From positions 1 through 12,144 of the forward strand of contig JAIYEJ010000001.1 of the NCBI GenBank assembly GCA_027487055.1: DNA of 12,144 bases, given 5' to 3'. The notes beneath the pieces were generated by a model. That model made no database searches. It had not been told where the DNA came from and saw nothing but the letters and a program-made list of their open reading frames with translations. The position numbers were made by a program, and so were the translations under genes. This document shows, piece by piece, positions 7,198-12,144 of the stretch. Positions within the stretch are counted from its first letter, which is position 1. Every line of letters starts with the position of its first letter. Source of the DNA: Methylotenera sp. (GTDB lineage: Bacteria > Pseudomonadota > Gammaproteobacteria > Burkholderiales > Methylophilaceae).

Positions 7198-8400
7198 ATG
7201 GCGGTAGAACGCGTTTTATCTGGCATGCGCCCCACAGGCAACTTGCACTTGGGTCACTACAATGGCGTATTAAAAAATTGGATTAAGCTTCAGCACGAGC
7301 ATGAATGCTTATTTTTTGTGGCCGATTGGCATGCACTCACAACTCATTACGATACACCAGAGATTATTGAAGAATCAGTGTGGGAGATGGTGATTGATTG
7401 GCTCGCTGCGGGCGTTGACCCTGCGAATGCGACCATTTTTATTCAATCTAAAGTGCCGGAACATGCAGAGTTGCATACACTTTTGAGCATGATTACACCA
7501 TTAAGTTGGTTAGAACGCGTGCCCACTTATAAAGACCAACAAGAAAAACTCGCCAGTAAAGATTTATCGACTTACGGCTTTTTGGGTTATCCGCTATTAC
7601 AATCTGCTGATATTTTGATTTACAAAGCCACGCAAGTGCCGGTGGGTGAAGATCAAATTCCGCACATTGAATTTACGCGCGAAATTGCGCGCCGTTTTAA
7701 CCATCTTTATGGTAAAGAGCTTGGTTTTGAAGAAAAAGCCGAAGCGGCGATTAAAAAACTAGGCTCAAAACGCGCGGCGGTATATGAAGAAATGCGTAAC
7801 GCCTACCAACAAAGTGGCGATGAAGAGGCGCTGGAAAGTGCGCGCGCCATGATTGAAGAAGCGCAAAACTTAAGCTTGGGTGATAAAGAGCGCTTGTTGG
7901 GCTATTTAGAGGGCGGCGGCAAAATCATTTTGGTCGAACCAGAATATAAACTCATGCCTGCCAGCAAAATGACAGGGCTAGACGGCCAAAAAATGTCGAA
8001 GTCCTATAACAACACGATTTCACTACGTGAAGATGTTGATACCGTGGCTAAAAAAATCAAAACTATGCCAACCGACCCTGCGCGCATCCGCCGTACCGAC
8101 CCAGGCGACCCAGCCAAATGCCCAGTGTGGCAATTGCATGAAGTCTATTCTGACCAAAAAACCCAAGATTGGGTGCAAGTGGGCTGTAAAGGTGCGTCGA
8201 TTGGCTGTATCGAGTGTAAACAACCTGTCATCGATGCCGTGTTAAAAGAACTTAAACCGATTCAAGAACGCGCTGCGCAATATGCCGAAGACCCAACCTT
8301 GGTGAAAAATATTGTGGCGGAAGGTTGCGAAAAAGCAAGAAAGTTAGCGCGTGAGACGATGAGAGATGTAAGAGACGTAATGGGTTTGAATTATGGTTAA
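7198..8400 (+). CDS. trpS: Tryptophanyl-tRNA synthetase with insert and four-cysteine (Fe-S type) C-terminal region
   Basis: This class Ic synthetase charges tRNA-Trp with tryptophan in the cytoplasm. The HIGH-like motif is PTGNLHLGHY (12-21) and the KMSKS loop is GQKMSKSYNN (263-272). FFVADWHALTTHY (39-51) and GEDQIPHIEFTREIARRFN (150-168) are typical active-site segments. At 400 residues it is about 70 longer than the E. coli enzyme. Most of the excess is a charged helical insert at roughly 172-245, between the Rossmann core and the KMSKS strand. The C-terminal helical domain contains C308, C330, C337 and C340 in SIGCIEC context, spaced C-x21-C-x6-C-x2-C. From memory, Thermotoga maritima TrpRS binds a [4Fe-4S] cluster through C-x22-C-x6-C-x2-C. 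A short AGGT precedes the ATG. No terminator is visible after the stop codon. Confidence 0.97.
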   Translation: MAVERVLSGMRPTGNLHLGHYNGVLKNWIKLQHEHECLFFVADWHALTTHYDTPEIIEESVWEMVIDWLAAGVDPANATIFIQSKVPEHAELHTLLSMITPLSWLERVPTYKDQQEKLASKDLSTYGFLGYPLLQSADILIYKATQVPVGEDQIPHIEFTREIARRFNHLYGKELGFEEKAEAAIKKLGSKRAAVYEEMRNAYQQSGDEEALESARAMIEEAQNLSLGDKERLLGYLEGGGKIILVEPEYKLMPASKMTGLDGQKMSKSYNNTISLREDVDTVAKKIKTMPTDPARIRRTDPGDPAKCPVWQLHEVYSDQKTQDWVQVGCKGASIGCIECKQPVIDAVLKELKPIQERAAQYAEDPTLVKNIVAEGCEKARKLARETMRDVRDVMGLNYG

Positions 8401-8438
8401 TGTTCTTAGATTAATCATCAATATTGCAAGAATTTGTA

Positions 8439-8764
8439 ATGTTTATTAGCAAAGGTGTTGGTGCTTTCAATGTAATTTTTTCCGGTTACCTTGCTTTTTT
8501 TAGTACGTAAAGCAGTTGGTACGATAAAATTTGGCGGCTCGTTCGTTACTGTGGTTGCATTTAGCGTTTATAGTTTTTTGCCACTAATTGTGTTTCGGAA
8601 AAATTTCGACATAATGACTAGCTAAGGTATTTGGTATCGTGTTGGCGATATTGATATAGGTATTGCATTGGCACCATTTTTTTGTTTCTCCTATTTATTG
8701 GATTGCAGCGTTTTTGGGTATTGGTAGAGCAGAAGCTGATAAAGCGCGTAACAGCACTCAGTAA
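8439..8764 (+). pseudogene. Probable frameshifted remnant of a small membrane protein (family not recognised)
   Basis: No intact frame exists, but hydrophobic, protein-like stretches follow each other in shifting plus frames and join into one product of about 106 residues. In order they are MFISKGVGAFNVIFSGYLAF (8439-8498); VRKAVGTIKFGG then a hydrophobic run to FDIMT (8503-8611); AKVFGIVLAILI (8621-8656); GIALAPFF (8659-8682); and VSPIYWIAAFLGIGRAEAD (8684-8740), continuing to a TAA at 8762-8764. Two of the four shifts fall in runs of seven T (8495-8501 and 8677-8683). In each, removing one T restores continuity. A third shift is one extra base near 8612-8620; the fourth is one missing base near 8651-8657. 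Longer homopolymers inside intact genes of this window keep their frame, so decay is more likely than sequencing error. I do not recognise the family. The interval from trpS to the SMR gene (532 bases) holds nothing else coding. Confidence 0.45.
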
Positions 8765-8838
8765 GTGTAAATTGAGAATGCTGTTTAGTTTCAGTTCATC
8801 ATAATATAGTCTGTGAAACAATATCCATGCGGGTTTCG

Positions 8839-8873
8839 CATTCGACTAAGTGTTTTAGTACTTAGCGAGAATG
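8839..8873 (+). promoter_or_regulatory. Imperfect hairpin upstream of the SMR transporter gene
   Basis: CATTC (8839-8843) pairs with GAATG (8869-8873), and CTAAGT (8846-8851) pairs with ACTTAG (8860-8865). The two stems are separated by a small GA/CGA internal loop and closed by an 8-base loop. It sits 60 bases before the transporter start. No T-run follows, so it is not a terminator. It does not match the guanidine riboswitch classes as I know them. It could be an operator or leader structure. No clear sigma-70 promoter was settled in 8765-8932. Confidence 0.28.
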
Positions 8874-8932
8874 GTGAAGCCAAGAACTGGTACAGAGCAT
8901 CATTTTTGATAGCTGTTTCACATTAGGACGTT

Positions 8933-9265
8933 ATGAATCATTGGGTTGCACTTGCCATTGCCATTGTCGCAGAAGTCATTGGCACCACCGCGCTTAAAGC
9001 TTCAAATGAGTTTACGCGCTTATGGCCATCTTTGATAGTGGTGGTTGGTTATGGCACAGCGTTTTACTTTATGGCGCTGAGTATGCGCGTGCTACCCGTA
9101 GGCATTATGTATGCGATTTGGTCGGGTATGGGTATTGTGCTGGTATCTATTATTGGTTGGGTAATTTATCGGCAAGTGTTAGACGTGCCCGCCATCATCG
9201 GCATGGGACTTATTATTGCAGGAGCAATTGTGATTAACGTGTTTTCGAAGACTGTAGGACATTAA
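8933..9265 (+). CDS. Small multidrug resistance (SMR) family transporter, EmrE/Qac-like
   Basis: This 110-residue inner-membrane protein has four hydrophobic helices (about 4-21, 30-50, 57-79 and 87-104). The essential SMR glutamate is E14 in IVAEVIGTTALKAS, and W63 lies in the TM3 motif LPVGIMYAIWSGMGIV (54-69). The ending IIGMGLIIAGAIVIN is typical of TM4. SMR proteins work as antiparallel dimers that exchange protons for organic cations. The YAIWSG-x-G-I-V form of TM3 is like EmrE/Qac and unlike the YAVWTG form of guanidinium exporters (Gdx/SugE), so I favour the polyaromatic-cation group; the actual substrate cannot be read from sequence. TAGGA precedes the ATG by about 4 bases. The stop codon overlaps the scpA start (TAATG), which suggests translational coupling. 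Its position between trpS and scpA looks like a late insertion into a housekeeping series. Confidence 0.95.
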   Translation: MNHWVALAIAIVAEVIGTTALKASNEFTRLWPSLIVVVGYGTAFYFMALSMRVLPVGIMYAIWSGMGIVLVSIIGWVIYRQVLDVPAIIGMGLIIAGAIVINVFSKTVGH

Positions 9266-10077
9266 TGCTATTACAACAAAACTCAGAACTAAAACACCAT
9301 GATGTCAAAATCAAGGGCGAAACACTGAGCGAGTTACCGCAAGATTTATATATTCCGCCCGATGCCTTAGAAGTGTTTTTAGAAACCTTTGAAGGTCCGC
9401 TCGATTTATTGTTGTATCTCATTCGCAAGCACAATTTAGATATTCTCGATATCCCCATGGCGGAGTTGACCGCGCAATATATGGTGTATGTTGAGAAAAT
9501 GAAGGCGATTAAGTTAGAGCTTGCGGCAGATTATTTGCTGATGTCGGCAATGTTGATCGAAATTAAATCACGCATGTTGCTGCCAAAACCTGTTGAAATT
9601 GGCGAGGAAGATGACCCAAGAGCCGAACTAGTGCGCCGCTTGATGGAATACGAGGCGATTAAACTCGTCGCTACGCGTTTGGATGCAATGCCGCAAGTGG
9701 GCGTGGATATTACGGTTGCAGCTGCGTATTATCAACATATTGCTGAAGTGAAGCCGCCAGAAGTGAGTTTGGATGAGTTGGTAGAAGCTTGGCGCAATGT
9801 GCTTAAACGTGCAAAGCTTAACTCAAACCACAAAATTGGTAAGGCAGAGCTTTCGGTACGTGAGCATATGAGCCAGATTTTGCGCCGCTTAAAAGCAGAG
9901 GGTATGATAGAATTTTCTCAACTTTTTGACCAAGAAACAGAAGTGTTGGCAAAACTAGTGGTGAATTTTTTAGCAATTTTAGAACTGGCAAAAGAAGGAC
10001 TGGTTCGCATTACGCAACAAGCCGCATTTTCACCAATCTATTTGCAAGCCAATTTAAGTGATAGTGTGAGTGAATAA
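9265..10077 (+). CDS. scpA: Segregation and condensation protein A (kleisin)
   Basis: ScpA is the kleisin that bridges the SMC dimer and recruits ScpB in the bacterial condensin, acting on the nucleoid in chromosome compaction and segregation. The 270-residue product carries the hallmark FEGPLDLLLYLIRKHNLDI (42-60), then DIPMAELTAQY (62-72), ADYLLMSAMLIEIKSRMLLP (88-107), DPRAELVRRLMEYE (117-130) and a C-terminal winged-helix region (about 190-265, with VREHMSQILRRL and LAKEGLVRITQQ). The ATG at 9265 shares its A with the SMR stop codon. It is the only Met codon before the conserved core, leaving a leader of about 35 residues that is polar at first and rich in acidic residues. GTAGGACA just upstream supplies a plausible ribosome site within the transporter gene. 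scpB follows after 2 bases, the usual arrangement. Confidence 0.96.
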   Translation: MLLQQNSELKHHDVKIKGETLSELPQDLYIPPDALEVFLETFEGPLDLLLYLIRKHNLDILDIPMAELTAQYMVYVEKMKAIKLELAADYLLMSAMLIEIKSRMLLPKPVEIGEEDDPRAELVRRLMEYEAIKLVATRLDAMPQVGVDITVAAAYYQHIAEVKPPEVSLDELVEAWRNVLKRAKLNSNHKIGKAELSVREHMSQILRRLKAEGMIEFSQLFDQETEVLAKLVVNFLAILELAKEGLVRITQQAAFSPIYLQANLSDSVSE

Positions 10078-10079
10078 AG

Positions 10080-10631
10080 ATGAAAGATCTAGATAACATC
10101 ACCGAATTCAAACAAGTGCTAGAGGCTGCATTGCTTACCGCTGGTCAGCCACTTAGTTTAGATGAAATGTTAAAACTGTTTGCAGGTCGCATGGAGCGCA
10201 CGACTTTGCGTATGTTGTTAGATGAACTCAAGCAAGATTGGACTGATAAGACATTAGAGTTAGTGCAAGTCGCCACTGGTTATCGCTTTCAAGCCAAGCC
10301 ACAATTTAGTGAATATATCGCGCGCTTAAGTCCAGAACGTCAACCCAAATATAGCCGTGCAGTGATGGAAACACTGGCGATTATTGCATATCGTCAACCT
10401 GTGACACGTGGTGATATTGAACAAATTCGTGGTGTAGCTGTGAATCCAAATGTGATGCGGCAATTGCAAGAGCGCGACTGGATAGATGTGGTGGGGCAAC
10501 GCGAAGTGCCAGGCAGGCCTTCACTTTATGCTACTACCAAACATTTTTTAGATGATTTAAATCTGCGCTCAATTTCTGAATTACCACCAATGGACGATTT
10601 TGCGCAAAGCGAGATTCCTTTAGATAGTTAA
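10080..10631 (+). CDS. scpB: Segregation and condensation protein B
   Basis: ScpB forms a dimer of winged-helix proteins that binds ScpA in the SMC-ScpAB complex. The 183-residue protein has an N-terminal winged helix (LEAALLTAGQPLSLDEMLKL, 14-33), LVQVATGYRFQAKPQFSEYI (61-80), then the highly conserved second domain with ETLAIIAYRQPVTRGDIEQI (97-116), RGVAVNPNVMRQL (117-129) and GRPSLYATTKHFLDDL (145-160). The last 20 or so residues are acidic and probably disordered. Its start lies 2 bases after the scpA stop, so translation is likely coupled and keeps the two subunits in proportion. Length is within the normal range. Confidence 0.96.
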   Translation: MKDLDNITEFKQVLEAALLTAGQPLSLDEMLKLFAGRMERTTLRMLLDELKQDWTDKTLELVQVATGYRFQAKPQFSEYIARLSPERQPKYSRAVMETLAIIAYRQPVTRGDIEQIRGVAVNPNVMRQLQERDWIDVVGQREVPGRPSLYATTKHFLDDLNLRSISELPPMDDFAQSEIPLDS

Positions 10632-10664
10632 ATGTTATTAGATCACCAAGTGCTCAACTCACAA

Positions 10665-10712
10665 AAGTTAAGAGTTCTTACATTAGGGTTTAACTTACGT
10701 CTGATGTAAAAT
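10665..10712 (+). promoter_or_regulatory. rluB: Dyad-rich interval with possible rluB promoter
   Basis: The 104 bases between scpB and rluB contain overlapping inverted repeats: AAGTTAA (10665-10671) with TTAACTT (10690-10696), and TTACAT (10678-10683) with ATGTAA (10704-10709). A -10-like TAAAAT at 10707-10712 lies 24 bases before the rluB ATG, without a convincing -35. A promoter giving rluB some independence from scpAB is plausible but unproven. Confidence 0.27.
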
Positions 10713-10735
10713 AGCGTTTTAGATAGATTTAAGCT

Positions 10736-11863
10736 ATGGCCCGCCCACACAAACCACCTCAAACAACAGCACCAAAACGCCGCCCAATCGCATCGCCAGA
10801 AATGAATGCGGATGGGGATGCCGGCGGTAGTCAGCGCTTACATAAATTGCTCGCGCTGGCAGGTTTTGGTTCGCGTCGTGATATGGAAAAACTCATAGAA
10901 TCAGGTCGTGTGAGTGTCAATGGCCACATTGCTACTTTAGGTGCGGCGGTGATAGCGAGTGACACTATTAAAGTGGATAACCGCGTGGTGCATTTGCCTT
11001 TTGAGGCAGAACTTCCGCAAGTGTTGCTCTACCATAAACCAGAAGGTGAGATTGTTAGTGCGGACGACCCAGAAGGCCGTGCCAGCGTTTTTGATAAGTT
11101 GCCACGTATTAAACAAGGTAAATGGATTGCCATTGGTCGGCTAGATATCAACACTAGCGGTTTGTTAATTTTCACCAACTCTGGCGAGCTCGCGAATCGC
11201 TTTATGCACCCACGCTATGAGGTGGAGCGCGAATACGCCGTGCGTATTTTGGGTGAATTAAGTGATGAGCAAATGTTGCAACTTACGGAAGGCATCGTGC
11301 TAGAAGACGGCATGGCGAGCTTTAATAGCATTTACTTAACGGGTGGCGAGGGCGCAAATAAGTGGTATCAAGTTGTCATTAAAGAAGGTCGTAACCGCGA
11401 GGTGCGACGCTTGTTTGAGGCTTTTCATTTGCCAGTGAGCCGACTAATGCGCGTTAGATTTGGGCCGATTAATCTACCTCCACGGGTAAAACGCGGCACC
11501 ATGTTGAAGCTTGAACCAAAACAAGTAGTGGATATTTTGGAGTGGGCAGGTATGGAAGCGCCAAAAGCACCACCTCGTCAATTAAATCAGCGTGAAAAAG
11601 ATAAAGCGACCAGCGTTTTTACCGCAAAAGTGCGCAAACAACGCGGCAGTATTCTAGATAAAGAACCAAGAGAAGCAGGGGTTTCAGAACGAAATCAAAT
11701 AGGCAGGCCTGGAGAACGCTCTGGTACTGGCCCGCAGGGCATCAAAAAATCTTCGCCTAAAAAACCAGTGAATCGGCGTATTCGGGGTGACTTAATCGGC
11801 TCGCCAGATAAACAAAAAGCGGGCATGACGCATAAAAGTGATAGAAACCGCGGTCGCGGCTAA
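10736..11863 (+). CDS. rluB: 23S rRNA pseudouridine synthase B (RsuA/RluB family)
   Basis: RluB isomerises one uridine (U2605 in E. coli numbering) in helix 93 of 23S rRNA to pseudouridine. The 375-residue protein starts with a short basic, proline-rich leader (1-33), then an S4 RNA-binding domain (about 34-80, RLHKLLALAGFGSRRDMEKL and SGRVSVNG). The catalytic domain has GRLDINTSGLLIFTNSGELA (134-153, catalytic Asp D137), HPRYEVEREYAVRI (158-171) and EGRNREVRRLFEAF (217-230). After about residue 275 comes a roughly 100-residue tail rich in Lys, Arg, Gly and Pro, probably disordered and RNA-binding. That tail makes it longer than E. coli RluB (about 290). RluE and RluF share the fold, but the scpAB neighbourhood favours RluB. 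No good Shine-Dalgarno precedes the ATG. It ends 5 bases from the convergent prmB. Confidence 0.93.
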   Translation: MARPHKPPQTTAPKRRPIASPEMNADGDAGGSQRLHKLLALAGFGSRRDMEKLIESGRVSVNGHIATLGAAVIASDTIKVDNRVVHLPFEAELPQVLLYHKPEGEIVSADDPEGRASVFDKLPRIKQGKWIAIGRLDINTSGLLIFTNSGELANRFMHPRYEVEREYAVRILGELSDEQMLQLTEGIVLEDGMASFNSIYLTGGEGANKWYQVVIKEGRNREVRRLFEAFHLPVSRLMRVRFGPINLPPRVKRGTMLKLEPKQVVDILEWAGMEAPKAPPRQLNQREKDKATSVFTAKVRKQRGSILDKEPREAGVSERNQIGRPGERSGTGPQGIKKSSPKKPVNRRIRGDLIGSPDKQKAGMTHKSDRNRGRG

Positions 11864-11868
11864 ATTTT

Positions 11869-12144
11869 TTAAATCAGCTGTTCTTTAGTAAGTAAAAACA
11901 CAAACTGATTACCGCTAGATGTCTGTAGCCAAGTAAAAGGTAGATTCGGATAAGCTTCTAGCAAAGCATCGCGATTATGCCCAATTTCTACCACTAAAAT
12001 CCCGTGATCGTTTAAGTAATGCGTAGCCTCACGCAAGATGGTATGCGTGTGGTCTAGGCCAGCAACGCCGCTACCCAGCGCAATTTGCGGTTCATTACGA
12101 TATTCTGCAGGGAGTTGCGCCATGCTAGGTGCATCGACATAAGG
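11869..12144 (-). CDS. prmB: Ribosomal protein L3 N5-glutamine methyltransferase, C-terminal part only
   Basis: PrmB methylates a glutamine of ribosomal protein L3 using S-adenosylmethionine. Only the last 91 residues are inside the window; the frame is open to the right edge. The first visible residues, PYVDAPSM, are the tail of the NPPY catalytic motif that holds the target glutamine (the NP lies beyond the edge). Then come LPAEYRNEPQIALGSGVAGL, DHTHTILREATHYL, GILVVEIGHNRDALLEAYP and the ending FTWLQTSSGNQFVFLL. The WL-x-TSSG-x-x-FVFLL ending separates PrmB from the release-factor methyltransferase PrmC. It converges on rluB with a 5-base gap, in which no terminator is visible, so the transcripts probably overlap at their 3' ends. 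Confidence 0.93.
   Translation of the reverse strand, partial: PYVDAPSMAQLPAEYRNEPQIALGSGVAGLDHTHTILREATHYLNDHGILVVEIGHNRDALLEAYPNLPFTWLQTSSGNQFVFLLTKEQLI

Noticed and set aside
8401..8440. Possible terminator after trpS (ATTGCAA/TTGTAAT pairing near 8421-8438)
   Set aside because: The stem is AT-rich with a wobble pair and no T-run follows, so it does not qualify as a rho-independent terminator.
8618..8821. A 67-codon minus-strand frame in the trpS-SMR interval
   Set aside because: It covers the part where the plus strand shows collinear hydrophobic fragments. Its own translation looks random and has no ribosome site.
8880..8932. Possible guanidine riboswitch (ACTGGTACAGAGC resembles part of the ykkC motif) before an SMR gene
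   Set aside because: Only one short block resembles the class as I remember it; the other conserved blocks are absent and the mini-ykkC twin hairpins are not there. The transporter also looks Qac-like and not Gdx-like. A covariance-model search would settle it.
1..12144. Searched by eye for CRISPR repeats, tRNA genes, insertion sequences, attachment sites and toxin-antitoxin pairs
   Set aside because: None seen. Apart from the trpS-scpA interval the window is recognisable housekeeping sequence.

Overview
The window looks like ordinary core chromosome of a moderately AT-leaning betaproteobacterium. The gene order, the style of the proteins (a roughly 400-residue TrpRS carrying four cysteines, a PurL of the large single-chain proteobacterial type, and YciB/YciI/BolA/parvulin in a row) and the base composition fit the Methylophilaceae, for example Methylotenera or Methylophilus. 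That family assignment is an inference from protein resemblance and not a database result. I see no tRNA, rRNA, CRISPR array, insertion sequence or phage gene.

Left part, minus strand (1-4792). From right to left the genes are yciB (inner-membrane septation/envelope protein), yciI, bolA and a secreted parvulin-type peptidyl-prolyl isomerase. They are closely spaced and end at a strong rho-independent terminator at 2711-2740. Beyond it lies purL (FGAM synthase, purine synthesis) with a promoter candidate of its own. purL runs off the left edge, so only its N-terminal two thirds is present.

Middle and right part, plus strand (4957-11863). Starting from a divergent intergenic region, the genes are rnm (PHP-domain RNase AM/YciV), yciO, a small M50 site-2-type membrane metalloprotease, trpS, an SMR multidrug transporter, scpA, scpB and rluB. 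ScpA and ScpB are the kleisin and winged-helix partners of the SMC condensin. RluB modifies 23S rRNA. A convergent prmB (methyltransferase for ribosomal protein L3), truncated by the right edge, stops 5 bases from rluB. Most of the cluster serves translation, RNA turnover and chromosome segregation.

The accessory-looking part is the trpS-scpA interval (8401-9265). It holds what I read as a frameshifted remnant of a small membrane protein (8439-8764), an upstream region with a hairpin, and the SMR transporter. The transporter's stop codon overlaps the scpA start (TAATG). The other item worth a second look is in TrpRS: its cysteines are spaced C-x21-C-x6-C-x2-C, nearly the spacing of the [4Fe-4S] cluster site known from Thermotoga maritima TrpRS. 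I found no convincing undescribed multi-gene system.
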